This document shows, piece by piece, positions 1-8,094 of a stretch of 64,000 bases of DNA. The position numbers and the translations under genes were made by a program. The notes beneath the pieces were generated by a model. That model made no database searches and had not been told where the DNA came from. It was given only the letters and a program-made list of their open reading frames with translations. Position 1 is the stretch's first letter; the number at the start of each line of letters is the position of its first letter. This stretch comes from Sedimentimonas flavescens (GTDB lineage: Bacteria > Pseudomonadota > Alphaproteobacteria > Rhodobacterales > Rhodobacteraceae), in contig NZ_JAHVAI010000002.1 in assembly GCF_019264375.1 (NCBI RefSeq), positions 186,001 through 250,000 on the forward strand. The letters are read 5' to 3'.

Positions 1-245
1 GGCGCGACGGGCAGCGGCTGGCTGATGCCATCCCGCCAGTCCGAGAGCGTCAGCACGAAATCGCGGGTCAGAAGCGCCTTCGCGATCCGCCCTTCGATCG
101 CCGCGATAGCCGCCCGTAGATAGGCCTCCAGCGCGGCATCCTCCGCCTCGAGATCGGAAAACCCGCTCCCCAGTTGTAGATGGTCGCGAAACGCGGCCAT
201 CGGCAGTGTCGCCGCGGCCACCACCGTCACTTCTTTCAACATCAT
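1..245 (-). CDS. GTA head-tail connector-like protein g6 (partial, runs off left edge)
   Basis: Only the N-terminal 81 codons are present; the gene continues past base 1. The reading starts MMLKEVTVVAAATLP and is rich in Ala, Leu and Glu, as expected for the helical gp6-type adaptors that sit between portal and tail in phages and in the Rhodobacter GTA. A CGGAG ribosome binding site lies just upstream of two adjacent ATG codons (245 and 242). The gene is separated from the capsid gene by 183 bases that hold only a short 5-bp dyad. Assignment rests mainly on position directly after the capsid gene, as in R. capsulatus GTA g6; the sequence itself is too short to prove the fold. Confidence 0.7.
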   Translation of the reverse strand, partial: MMLKEVTVVAAATLPMAAFRDHLQLGSGFSDLEAEDAALEAYLRAAIAAIEGRIAKALLTRDFVLTLSDWRDGISQPLPVA

Positions 246-428
246 GAAAATACTCCGAAAGTCGCATGGGCCCCCGCGGCGCGCGGCCACGGGGATCGGA
301 CGCAGGCCCTCCCGCCGCCGCTCGGACGGAGGGAGCAGCTAGGCGACGACGGTCAAACCCGCGCCCGCCCGAAGCCGGTTTCTCGGCTCAGGGGTGCCCG
401 GTCTCCCGCGCACCCAGCTTCGCGCCCC

Positions 429-1625
429 TTACGAGGCGGCGAATTTCAGCAGCTTGATCGCTGCGAAGTCGCTCACATCGCCGCCGACACGCTTCGAGGC
501 GTAGAACAGCACATGCGGCTTGGCCGAGAAGGGATCGCGCAGAACGCGCAGATCGGGGCGCTCGGCGATGGTGTAGCCATTCTTGAAATCGCCGAAGGCA
601 ATTGCTTGAGCACCCGAGGCGATGTCCGGCATGTCCTCGGCGATCAGCACCGGATAACCCATGAGGCGCGCCGGCTCGCCCGCCTGCAGGCCGTCCGACC
701 ACAGAAAGCGGCCATCGGCGTCCTTCATCTTGCGCACCGCACCGGCGGTTTTCGAGTTCATCACGAAGGTCGCATTGGCGCGGTATTCGGCGTCGAGCGC
801 ATAGACGAGGTCCACGATCGCGTCCGAGGCGTTCAGCGCGGCGAAGTCGCCATCGGCGCCGGTCGCCACATAGCCAAGCGAACCCCAGGCCCAGGCATCA
901 TTCGCGACCGACGCATGGTTGAGGAAGCCGGTGGGCTTGTCCACACCGTTGCCATTGACGAACGCCGCTGCCTCGGCACGGGCGAACTTGTCCGCAATGC
1001 GCCCCGCCAGCCAGCTTTCGATATCGAAGGCACTGTCGTCGAGCAGCCGCTGCGAGGCCTTCGGCATCGCCGACAGCTCATGCAGCGGGATCGAGATCCG
1101 GTCGATCTGCGGCGTGCCCGTCTCGGTCAGCGTCGCGGTCTCGGTCGCCCAACCCGAGCCCATCTCGGTATGATCGACCAGCACGTCGAACGAGGTCGCC
1201 TCGACATTGACCACATTCGCGATCTGACGGATCGAGGCGGTGGCCTTCAGCACACCGCGGATCGTCTCGGAGGTCTGCGGGTCCACGAGGTAACCGCCCT
1301 CAGCCGAAACCGAGGTGTTCAGCGCCTTGCCTTCCATCACAAGGCCACGCAGCGCATCATCGTCGCCCGAGCGCAGATAGGCCGCGAAGGCCTTCTGATG
1401 CGGCGCCTCTTCGGTGGCGGCGACAGAAAGGGCGGGACGCCCGGCGAAAGTCTTGGTCTGCAGCATGGTCAAACGCTCATCCTGTTGTTGCATCTTCGTC
1501 TTCACTTCATCCTGAAAGCTTTTGATCTCTTTCAGGAAACCGGCCAGCGCGGTCTTCACCTCGGTCGCCGGGGCGGGGCCGTCGGACAGACCCGTCCCGG
1601 CCCGAGCCTTGCACTCGGTCTTCAT
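429..1625 (-). CDS. GTA major capsid protein (HK97 fold), g5
   Basis: Major head subunit of the gene transfer agent. The 398-residue length matches the HK97-type capsid of the R. capsulatus GTA. A charged, helix-prone N-terminal segment (about residues 20-55, Lys/Glu/Gln rich) resembles the scaffold part that the prohead protease removes, and the body contains HK97 capsid features such as EGGYLVDPQT and, near the C-terminus, a run describing a YTIAERPDLRVLRDPF strand. The start at 1625 has a GGAG site; longer in-frame upstream starts would overlap the protease gene and lack one. It lies directly after the protease gene in a same-strand head operon, as in known GTAs. Confidence 0.93.
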   Translation of the reverse strand: MKTECKARAGTGLSDGPAPATEVKTALAGFLKEIKSFQDEVKTKMQQQDERLTMLQTKTFAGRPALSVAATEEAPHQKAFAAYLRSGDDDALRGLVMEGKALNTSVSAEGGYLVDPQTSETIRGVLKATASIRQIANVVNVEATSFDVLVDHTEMGSGWATETATLTETGTPQIDRISIPLHELSAMPKASQRLLDDSAFDIESWLAGRIADKFARAEAAAFVNGNGVDKPTGFLNHASVANDAWAWGSLGYVATGADGDFAALNASDAIVDLVYALDAEYRANATFVMNSKTAGAVRKMKDADGRFLWSDGLQAGEPARLMGYPVLIAEDMPDIASGAQAIAFGDFKNGYTIAERPDLRVLRDPFSAKPHVLFYASKRVGGDVSDFAAIKLLKFAAS

Positions 1626-1657
1626 CGTCACTCGATCTCCATGGGTATGAGCCGGGC

Positions 1658-2215
1658 TTATCGCCGGGCCAGTTCCGCCGCAGCGCCGTTCAGCGCCTCG
1701 ACCATCTCGCGCCAGGTCTCGGGGTCGGGGCTGTCGCCCTTCGCCGCAACCCGCGCTTCGCGAAGCATCGGGAAGGTCACCAGCGAGACCTCCCAAAGCT
1801 CCAGTTCCGCAAGCAGCCGCTGGCCCTTTGCGTCCTTCTGGGCGCTGACCGTGCGATAGCCGATCGACAGCCCGTCAATCGCCCCCGCGCCGATCAATGC
1901 CGCCGCCTCGCGCGCACGCTCCACATCCAGCAAGAGCCGCCCTTTGACATAAAGCCCACGCGCGTCCTCGCGGATCTCGTCCCACACGCCGATCGGCTGG
2001 GCGGGATCGTGCTGCCAGAGCATCTTGACCGAGCCGCCGCGCGCCCGCAGCCGCTCAAGGCTTCGGGCATAGGCGCCGGGCTGCACGACATCGCCGCCCT
2101 GATCGGGAACGCCGTAAAGAGAGGCATAGCCCTCGATCACCGTACCATCGGTAACCTGCACCGCCTCGCCCGCCTGAGAGAACTTTAACTCAAGCCCATA
2201 ATCACTTGTCTTCAT
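1658..2215 (-). CDS. GTA prohead protease (HK97 family), g4
   Basis: Maturation protease that cleaves the capsid N-terminus during head assembly (family knowledge). The 185-residue protein shows the HK97 protease pattern: an early VIEGYASLYGVPDQGGD block, then MLWQHD with the likely catalytic His, and later GLSIGYR with the Ser of the serine protease site. The start MKTSD at 2215 has a GGGAAG site; an ATG eight codons earlier is possible but lacks a good site. It sits between the small g3.5 gene and the capsid gene, with a 32-base gap to the capsid start. Confidence 0.92.
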   Translation of the reverse strand: MKTSDYGLELKFSQAGEAVQVTDGTVIEGYASLYGVPDQGGDVVQPGAYARSLERLRARGGSVKMLWQHDPAQPIGVWDEIREDARGLYVKGRLLLDVERAREAAALIGAGAIDGLSIGYRTVSAQKDAKGQRLLAELELWEVSLVTFPMLREARVAAKGDSPDPETWREMVEALNGAAAELARR

Positions 2216-2225
2216 GTGCACTTCC

Positions 2226-2459
2226 CTATTTCGGGGCATATTCCAGAACGCCCTGCACCGCCTGCGTCAGGATCACGGCCACGACCCCGTAAACCGTCAT
2301 CCACAGCCGCCTCTCCAACCCCTCGATCATCGCCTCGATGCGCTCCAACCGCCGATCCACCTGGGTGAACTGCAACTCCATGATCCGCTCGGTCGCCTCG
2401 AAGCGCTGCTCGTGAACCTCGAACGGCTCCTTGAGAAAACGCGACCCGCCTGCCGCCAT
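2226..2459 (-). CDS. Small GTA membrane/coiled-coil protein (g3.5-like)
   Basis: A 77-residue protein with an N-terminal amphipathic helix rich in Glu, Arg and Gln (about residues 10-50, regular heptad-like spacing) and one C-terminal membrane segment (about residues 53-72, VYGVVAVILTQAVQGVL). Its place between the portal and protease genes is that of the small g3.5 gene in Rhodobacterales GTA clusters. The role is unknown; a short helical protein with a membrane anchor could assist head assembly at the membrane, but that is inference. The start at 2459 lies one base past the portal stop, so translation is probably coupled. Confidence 0.75.
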   Translation of the reverse strand: MAAGGSRFLKEPFEVHEQRFEATERIMELQFTQVDRRLERIEAMIEGLERRLWMTVYGVVAVILTQAVQGVLEYAPK

Positions 2460-2460
2460 C

Positions 2461-3639
2461 TCACTCCTCCGAGACCGGTGGCAGGCCAAGCAGCGCGCGT
2501 TTTTCAGCCGCCGTCAGGAACGCGGCCTCGCCGATGCGCTTCCACTGCGCATCGCGTTCGGTCGCCAGCGCCGGGATCTGGTCAAGGTCGGGCTTCAGCT
2601 CGACCACCTCGCCCATGAAACCCGAGAGCCACCACGCCACCGCCGCACTGACCCGCGTCGCAAGCGGCAGCACCGTCAGGCGATAGAACGCCCGGTGCGC
2701 CTCGGCATAATTCGCGTAGGTCGCATCACCGGGTATCCCGAGCAGCATCGGCGGCACACCGAAGGCCACGGCGATCTCGCGCGCTGCGGCGGACTTGGTC
2801 TCGTGGAACTCCATGTCCGAGGGGCTGAACCCCATCGGTTTCCAGTCGAGCCCACCTTCCAGCAGCATCGGCCGCCCCGCATTGCGTGCGCCCTGATGAT
2901 GCGTCTCCATCTCGAAGACCAGCCGATCATATTGCTCGGGGCTCAGCGTGCCCTGCCCGTCCGAACCCTTGTAGACGATCGCCCCCGAGGGCCGCGCGGC
3001 ATTATCCAGCAGCGCCTTCGACCATGCGCTGGCCGAGTTGTGAACGTCCATAGCCGTCGCTGCCGCCTGCATCGGCGACAGGCCGTAATGGTCGTCCTGC
3101 GGATGGAAGCTCTTGATATGGCAGATCGGATCGGGGTGCCCGGTCATGTCGAAACGATGCTTGCGCGCGCCCACGGCATATTCATAGGCCACCGGCCAGC
3201 CATCCGCGCCGGGCACGACTGACATCCGGTCGGATCGCAGCACGTGCAGCTCGCGCGGCAGGCCGGTTTCCGAGGCGACAGCCTCCAGATAGCCGTTGCC
3301 GGTTAGCAGCATCTGACCAAAAAGCGCCTCGAATAACTCGGCCCGGCCCTGTCCCGCGTTCGGTCGCCGGATCAGGTCGATCAGCGGGTGCATCTCATAG
3401 CGGCGCTCGCTGTCCTGGCAAACGAGCGGCACAGCGGCGGCCGCCTCGGCGATCAGCTTCACGCAGCGAAACCCCACCGGATTGCCGGTAAAGCCGCTGC
3501 GGGTCAGGCTGACGGCATCGCGCGGCGACCAGACCACCCGGCCCGCCCCCGATGCCATGGCCACGATCCGCCCTGTGACCGAGGCCTTCTGCTCGGGCGC
3601 GCCCTCCGGCTCGGCCTTGCGAAAGAAATTCAAACCCAT
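2461..3639 (-). CDS. GTA portal protein (HK97 family), g3
   Basis: Forms the DNA entry ring at one head vertex. The 392-residue length and motifs fit HK97-type portals: TGNGYLEAV, LRSDRMSVVPGADG, and a C-terminal part with FGVPPMLLGIPGDATYANY that is highly typical of this family. The start at 3639 (MGLNFFRK) has an AGGAG site nine bases upstream. It follows the terminase gene after 91 bases containing a strong hairpin, the only sizeable gap among the genes of this head cluster before the capsid. Confidence 0.94.
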   Translation of the reverse strand: MGLNFFRKAEPEGAPEQKASVTGRIVAMASGAGRVVWSPRDAVSLTRSGFTGNPVGFRCVKLIAEAAAAVPLVCQDSERRYEMHPLIDLIRRPNAGQGRAELFEALFGQMLLTGNGYLEAVASETGLPRELHVLRSDRMSVVPGADGWPVAYEYAVGARKHRFDMTGHPDPICHIKSFHPQDDHYGLSPMQAAATAMDVHNSASAWSKALLDNAARPSGAIVYKGSDGQGTLSPEQYDRLVFEMETHHQGARNAGRPMLLEGGLDWKPMGFSPSDMEFHETKSAAAREIAVAFGVPPMLLGIPGDATYANYAEAHRAFYRLTVLPLATRVSAAVAWWLSGFMGEVVELKPDLDQIPALATERDAQWKRIGEAAFLTAAEKRALLGLPPVSEE

Positions 3640-3685
3640 CCCGTTCTCCTCGTCGCGGCCCGGCCCTAAGGGCCCGGCCAAAGAA

Positions 3686-3709
3686 AAGGGCCGGGAAATC
3701 CCGGCCCTT
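3686..3709 (-). terminator. Terminator-like hairpin between GTA terminase and portal genes
   Basis: Perfect 10-bp stem (AAGGGCCGGG / CCCGGCCCTT) with a 4-base loop. Read on the minus strand it is followed by TTTTCTTT, the pattern of an intrinsic terminator, 22 bases after the terminase stop and inside the head operon. It could reduce or regulate expression of portal and downstream genes, or act as an RNA processing or stabilising element. Confidence 0.65.
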
Positions 3710-3730
3710 GCGAATGATTGTCTGCCCTGC

Positions 3731-5104
3731 TCAGAGGCCCCTGACCTGCGGCCGGCGCCAGTGCGCCGAGGGCTCGATGATCAGCTCGGTCAGCGCCCAG
3801 ACCAGCGCATCCACCCGGTCGGGCGAGCCGCGCCCCTCATAGCCGCGCGTGGTCATGCGGCACATCTGATCCTCCAACGCACCCAGATGGCCGCTTCGAA
3901 GGTGGCGCACCCGCCCCTGCTCATACAGCGCCGCGACCGGTTCGGCCCGCGCCGCCTTGCCCCGCGCCGCACGCAGCGCCTTGAACGGCACCAGCGGGTC
4001 GATCTGCCGGATCACGCTTTCCACCATGTCGCCGCCCTGGTTGACCTCGGCCACCAGCCGCTCGGCCCCGTATTTCTCCATCGCGTGGATCGCGGCCCGC
4101 GCCCAGTCGGTCGGCTTGCCTTGGACCGAGCAATCCTCAAGCACCACCGCGCGCCAGTCCTGCACCGGCCCGCGCGTCACCGCGCCGACGACCACGATCC
4201 CACATTCGTCTGATGCGCTTCCCCCCGTCACCGAAGGGTCCAGCGCCACCACGATCCGGTCCATCTCGGGGGCCGAGGCGATCCGCGCCCCCTCCAGGCC
4301 TGCCGTTGTCCAAAGCGCCCCCTCGACATCGTCGAGCAGCACGCCCTCCAACTCCTGCCGACCGAGCCGGGTGCCCGCATAGCGCGCCTGCACCTCCTCA
4401 AGGAACGAGGCCGCCAGATAGGCCCGGTTCGCCTCGGTCGGGGCATGGGTCACCACGGTCGAGGGGTTGTTCAGGATCGCCTTCAACACGCCGACATTGC
4501 GAGGCGTCGTCGTGACGACCTGCTGGGGATGATCGCCGAGCCGCAGCGCGAATTGCAGCATGTCCCACGTCTCCTCGGCCTTCTTCCACTTGGCCAGCTC
4601 GTCCGCCCAGGCCGCGTCGAACTGCGGGCCTCGCAGCGCCTCGGGCTCATGCGCCGAGAACGCCTGCGCGGTCGCGCCATTGGGCCAGACGAGGCGCCGC
4701 CGCGTCGCCTCCCACTCGGGCCGCCGGTCGGGGGGCGAGCACGCCATGATCCCGCTGTCGCCGAAGATCATCACGTCGCGCACCTGATCGAAGGTTTCCC
4801 CCACCAGCGCCACGCGATGCGCCCTGCCGGGGTCGAGCGGGCACGCGCCTTCCACCTGCGCGCGCACCCACTCGGCCCCGGCCCGCGTCTTGCCCGCACC
4901 GCGCCCGCCCATGATGACCCAGCTTTTCCAGGCCCCCTGCGGCGGCAACTGATGCGGCAGCGCCCAGAACTCGAACATCCATGGCAGGGCCAGAAGCGCG
5001 TTGTCCTCCAGCCCGTCCAGAAACGCGTCAACATCCTCCGGCGTCGCGGAGGCGAGCCAGGCGGCGCCCGATCTCAGATCGGGCTGCGTCGAAGTCGAGC
5101 GCAT
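3731..5104 (-). CDS. GTA terminase large subunit, g2
   Basis: ATP-driven DNA packaging motor with nuclease. The N-terminal ATPase has a Walker A motif MGGRGAGKTRAG (about residues 66-77) and a Walker B-like AAWADELAKW; the C-terminal RNase H-like nuclease shows IVVALDPSVTGG and VAEVNQGGDMVE with acidic residues, then SPDRVDALVWAL near the end. Length (457 residues) fits terminase subunits of the GTA type. The start chosen (5104) overlaps the end of g1 by 77 bases; another ATG at 5161 would lengthen the overlap, and neither has a strong ribosome binding site, so the start is uncertain. Confidence 0.93.
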   Translation of the reverse strand: MRSTSTQPDLRSGAAWLASATPEDVDAFLDGLEDNALLALPWMFEFWALPHQLPPQGAWKSWVIMGGRGAGKTRAGAEWVRAQVEGACPLDPGRAHRVALVGETFDQVRDVMIFGDSGIMACSPPDRRPEWEATRRRLVWPNGATAQAFSAHEPEALRGPQFDAAWADELAKWKKAEETWDMLQFALRLGDHPQQVVTTTPRNVGVLKAILNNPSTVVTHAPTEANRAYLAASFLEEVQARYAGTRLGRQELEGVLLDDVEGALWTTAGLEGARIASAPEMDRIVVALDPSVTGGSASDECGIVVVGAVTRGPVQDWRAVVLEDCSVQGKPTDWARAAIHAMEKYGAERLVAEVNQGGDMVESVIRQIDPLVPFKALRAARGKAARAEPVAALYEQGRVRHLRSGHLGALEDQMCRMTTRGYEGRGSPDRVDALVWALTELIIEPSAHWRRPQVRGL

Positions 5105-5351
5105 GATCTCGGACGACCCCGGCAACCTGTTTGCGGAGTTTTTCAACCCGTGTCCTTTCATCCATTACCATCTGGAAGGCGATGCGAAGATCCTTGACCG
5201 CCTGCATGGCGGCCTTGGCATCCGACACCTCGCCCTGGCGAACCCCCCGCATCGCCAGCGCCAGCTCTTCGGCCACTTCCCGATAAAGAGTTTCCGTTTC
5301 CTTCAGCAGATCCACTGAAGGGCCTTCCCCACCCGAGAAAGTCATATCCAT
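5028..5351 (-). CDS. GTA terminase small subunit-like protein, g1
   Basis: First gene of the GTA cluster, 107 residues, highly helical and charged (LLKETETLYREVAEE, then KVEKLRKQV-type heptads). In Rhodobacter GTA, g1 is the small terminase that works with g2 in non-specific DNA packaging; here the assignment comes from position and the helical make-up, since the family is weakly conserved. Its 3' end overlaps g2, indicating coupled translation. A GAGGAG site lies about 16 bases upstream of the ATG at 5351, somewhat far; an internal ATG two codons later is also possible. Confidence 0.75.
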   Translation of the reverse strand: MDMTFSGGEGPSVDLLKETETLYREVAEELALAMRGVRQGEVSDAKAAMQAVKDLRIAFQMVMDERTRVEKLRKQVAGVVRDHALDFDAARSEIGRRLARLRDAGGC

Positions 5352-5400
5352 GTGCTACAGAACCCGCTCCTCATGCCTGTTCCGCACGAGCGAAATGAAA

Positions 5401-5427
5401 AAGCGCCGACGGTTACCCGCGGCGCTT
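5401..5427 (-). terminator. Terminator-like leader hairpin upstream of GTA g1
   Basis: 8-bp perfect stem AAGCGCCG / CGGCGCTT with an 11-base loop, followed on the minus strand by TTTTTCATTT. It lies between the candidate promoter (5452-5480) and g1, 49 bases before the g1 start, so it is positioned as an attenuator of the whole GTA operon rather than as the end of a gene. Confidence 0.6.
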
Positions 5428-5451
5428 GCCCACTTCTCCTAGCATGACATA

Positions 5452-5480
5452 TCTCTATCGTAGGGCGTTCTGTAAGTCAA
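5452..5480 (-). promoter_or_regulatory. Candidate promoter for the GTA operon
   Basis: On the minus strand TTGACT, a 17-base spacer and TAGAGA form a sigma70-like pair (good -35, weak -10). It lies between the mltG terminator and the leader hairpin, so a transcript starting near 5445 would run straight into the hairpin at 5401-5427. The weak -10 fits a promoter needing an activator (GafA or CtrA-dependent control is known for GTAs); no CtrA full site was seen. Confidence 0.4.
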
Positions 5481-5518
5481 GCACTAAATCTATGGTTGCT
5501 CTCGAACCCCAGGAAAAA

Positions 5519-5543
5519 GGCCCGCCAAGAACTCGGCAGGCCC
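5519..5543 (-). terminator. Terminator of the fab-mltG transcript
   Basis: Stem GGCCTGCC / GGCGGGCC (one G-T pair) with an 8-base loop, followed on the minus strand by TTTTT, 17 bases after the mltG stop. The plus strand also has a T run after the stem, so it may work both ways. It insulates the GTA operon from mltG. Confidence 0.75.
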
Positions 5544-5559
5544 GTTTTTATCTGCAATA

Positions 5560-6726
5560 TCAGTTTCCTGAGCCTTGCGATTTCTGCTGACGCTCGATCT
5601 CGCGCCAGCGTGCGACGTTGCGGTTATGCTCATCCAGCGTCTCGGCAAAGGCATGCCCGCCGGTGCCATCGGCCACGAAGAACAGATACCGAGTCGAATC
5701 CGGGTTCAGTGCAGCTTCAATCGCCGCCCGGCCGGGGTTGCAGATCGGTCCCGGAGGCAGCCCCGCCACCACATAGGTGTTATAGGGCGTCTCGCGATTC
5801 AGTTCGGACTGGCGCAGACCACGGCCCAGCACGCCCTTCCCCTCGGTCACGCCATAGATCACGGTCGGGTCGGTTTGCAGCTTCATCCCCTGATCGAGGC
5901 GGTTAACGAAGACACTCGCCACCTGACGCCGCTCTTCCGGCACACCGGTTTCCTTCTCAACAATCGAAGCCATCACCAACGCCTCTTCCGGCGTCTCGTA
6001 AGGCAGCCCCGAGGCCCGGTTCTCCCATGCGGCGGCCAGAATGGCGGACTGGCGCTTGGCCATCTCATCGAGCAGCCCGGCGCGATCAGCACCACGGCGC
6101 ACCTCATAGCTGTCCGGCGCCAGCGTGCCCTCGGCAGGAACTTTGCCAACCTCACCCTTGAGGAAATCCGCAGACTTGAGCGCCTCGACCACCTGCCAGC
6201 TGGTCACACCCTCAGCCAGCGTGATGCGCAGTCGCACGTCGGCCTTGCTTGCCGCCTCGTCGAATCCTTCGGGCTTCGCCTCGGCCACCGGGTCGAACTT
6301 GGCCTTCTCGACATATTGCCCCGAGGCCGCGTCCAGCTCGCGCAGGATCAGTTGCTGCGCGTTCACGCCGATGCGCAGGTTCAACTCGGTCCCGCAGGTC
6401 GACGGTCCGCCGGCGGTGATCTGCTCGATGATGTCCTGCATCGATGAGCCCGGCTCGATCAGATACGACCCGAACTTGAGCGACCCGCTCTTGCCTTCAT
6501 AATCCGCGCCCGCCCGGAAGATATAGCCCGACGCGATCGCCCCCTGCGCCAGCAGATCCTGAGACACGCGGCCGAAGGTCGCGTTCTGCTCAACGCGCAG
6601 GCATACGCCCTGCGTCAATGGCCCCGACCCCTCATATTGCTGCTTGGCCCAGGCAACCAGCCCGGCAACCCCCACCAACACGACGATCAGCAGGGTCAGA
6701 AAGTTCGAGACAATATTGCGCCACAT
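5560..6726 (-). CDS. mltG: Endolytic murein transglycosylase MltG (YceG family)
   Basis: Inner-membrane lytic transglycosylase thought to cut nascent peptidoglycan strands and set glycan length. The 388-residue protein has an N-terminal membrane anchor (about residues 5-26, LTLLIVVLVGVAGLVAW), a LysM-like region, and the YceG catalytic block with ASIVEKETGVPEER (conserved Glu) and LQTDPTVIYG, then NTYVVAGLPPGPICNPG. Its ATG overlaps the fabF stop by one base (TGATG), so the two are translationally coupled. fabF-mltG adjacency is common in proteobacteria near the acpP cluster. Confidence 0.95.
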   Translation of the reverse strand: MWRNIVSNFLTLLIVVLVGVAGLVAWAKQQYEGSGPLTQGVCLRVEQNATFGRVSQDLLAQGAIASGYIFRAGADYEGKSGSLKFGSYLIEPGSSMQDIIEQITAGGPSTCGTELNLRIGVNAQQLILRELDAASGQYVEKAKFDPVAEAKPEGFDEAASKADVRLRITLAEGVTSWQVVEALKSADFLKGEVGKVPAEGTLAPDSYEVRRGADRAGLLDEMAKRQSAILAAAWENRASGLPYETPEEALVMASIVEKETGVPEERRQVASVFVNRLDQGMKLQTDPTVIYGVTEGKGVLGRGLRQSELNRETPYNTYVVAGLPPGPICNPGRAAIEAALNPDSTRYLFFVADGTGGHAFAETLDEHNRNVARWREIERQQKSQGSGN

Positions 6727-7988
6727 CAGCTGGCGACCTTGCCCAGCACGAGGCTCGCATTGGTACCGCCAAAGCCGAAGCTGTTCGACAGGGCCACGTT
6801 GATCTCGCGTTTGACGGCCTTGTTCGGCGCCAGGTCAAGCTTGGGCTCTACCGCCGGGTTGTCGAGGTTCAGCGTCGGCGGCGCGATCTGGTCACGCAGC
6901 GCGAGGATGCAGAAAATCGCCTCAACCGCGCCCGCAGCCCCCAGAAGGTGCCCGATGGACGACTTGGTCGAGCTCATGGTGGCCTTGGCGGCGGCATTGC
7001 CCATCAGGCGCTCCACCGCGCCCAGTTCGATCGTATCGGCCATGGTCGAGGTGCCATGCGCGTTGATGTAGTCGATCGCATCCGGGGTCAGGCCCGCACG
7101 CTCAATCGCAGCCTTCATGGAACGGAAGCCACCATCGCCATCCTCGGCCGGGGCGGTGATGTGATAGGCGTCGCCCGACAGACCGTAGCCCAGAACCTCG
7201 GCATAGATCTTGGCGCCACGCGCCTTGGCGTGCTCGTATTCTTCCAGCACCACGACGCCCGCGCCCTCGCCCATGACGAAGCCATCGCGGTCGGCGTCAT
7301 AGGGACGGCTGGCCTTGGTCGGCTCATCGCCGCGCTTGGTCGAAAGCGCCTTGCAGGCGTTGAAGCCCGCGATCCCGATCTCCGAGATCGGGCTTTCCGC
7401 GCCACCGGCGACCATGACATCGGCATCGCCCAGCATGATCAGTCGGGCCGCGTCACCAATCGCATGTGCGCCGGTCGAGCAGGCCGTGACCACCGCATGG
7501 TTCGGACCCTTGAAACCGAAGCGGATCGACACCTGACCCGAGATCAGGTTGATCAGCGAGGCCGGGATGAAGAACGGGCTCACCCGCTTGGGGCCTTTTT
7601 CCCTGATCAACAGGGCGGTCTCGGCAATCGTCGAAAGCCCGCCGATGCCCGAACCGATCATTACGCCGGTGCGCAGGCGGTCTTCCTCTTCCTCGGGCAT
7701 CCAGCCCGAATCCTGCACGGCCTGAACCGCCGCAGCGATCCCGTAAAGGATGAATTCATCGACCTTGCGCTGCTCTTTCGGCTCCATCCAGTCATCAGGA
7801 TTGAACGTGCCGTTTGAGCCATCACCCCGCGGCACTTCGCAGGCATATTTCGTGGTGACGTTCGACGCGTCGAACCTTGTGATCGGACCGGCGCCGGACT
7901 CCCCGGCAATGAGCCGCGCCCAGGTCTCTTCGACCCCGCAAGCCAACGGCGTGACCAGCCCCAGACCCGTGACGACTACACGACGCAT
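6726..7988 (-). CDS. fabF: 3-oxoacyl-ACP synthase II
   Basis: Condensing enzyme of fatty acid elongation: adds malonyl-ACP to acyl-ACP in the cytoplasm. The 420-residue thiolase-fold protein has the nucleophile in VVTACSTGAHAIGDA (Cys170), the two His in INAHGTSTMADT and SSIGHLLGAAGAVE, and the final glycine-rich SFGFGGTNASLVLG. Length is usual for FabF. It is transcribed with mltG and follows thpR and acpP on the same strand; the thpR-fabF gap is 106 bases. No sign of alteration. Confidence 0.97.
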   Translation of the reverse strand: MRRVVVTGLGLVTPLACGVEETWARLIAGESGAGPITRFDASNVTTKYACEVPRGDGSNGTFNPDDWMEPKEQRKVDEFILYGIAAAVQAVQDSGWMPEEEEDRLRTGVMIGSGIGGLSTIAETALLIREKGPKRVSPFFIPASLINLISGQVSIRFGFKGPNHAVVTACSTGAHAIGDAARLIMLGDADVMVAGGAESPISEIGIAGFNACKALSTKRGDEPTKASRPYDADRDGFVMGEGAGVVVLEEYEHAKARGAKIYAEVLGYGLSGDAYHITAPAEDGDGGFRSMKAAIERAGLTPDAIDYINAHGTSTMADTIELGAVERLMGNAAAKATMSSTKSSIGHLLGAAGAVEAIFCILALRDQIAPPTLNLDNPAVEPKLDLAPNKAVKREINVALSNSFGFGGTNASLVLGKVAS

Positions 7989-8094
7989 CCTCGACCTCTT
8001 TGGTTAATCCTCCGATCCCGTTCTGATACACGGCCAAAACGGGGGGTGCAACGTCAAGGAGCCTCGCGTTTTAACGGATCGGCATTGCTCCCGA

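Noticed and set aside
180-1859. Long plus-strand open frame antisense to the GTA capsid and protease genes
   Set aside because: High GC content keeps the antisense frame open; no ribosome binding site, Arg/His/Gly-rich translation without any family pattern, and the minus-strand genes are clearly real.
1-5351. The phage-like genes as an ordinary prophage
   Set aside because: No integrase, repressor or lysis genes; order and sizes fit the Rhodobacterales gene transfer agent cluster. The rest lies beyond the left edge.
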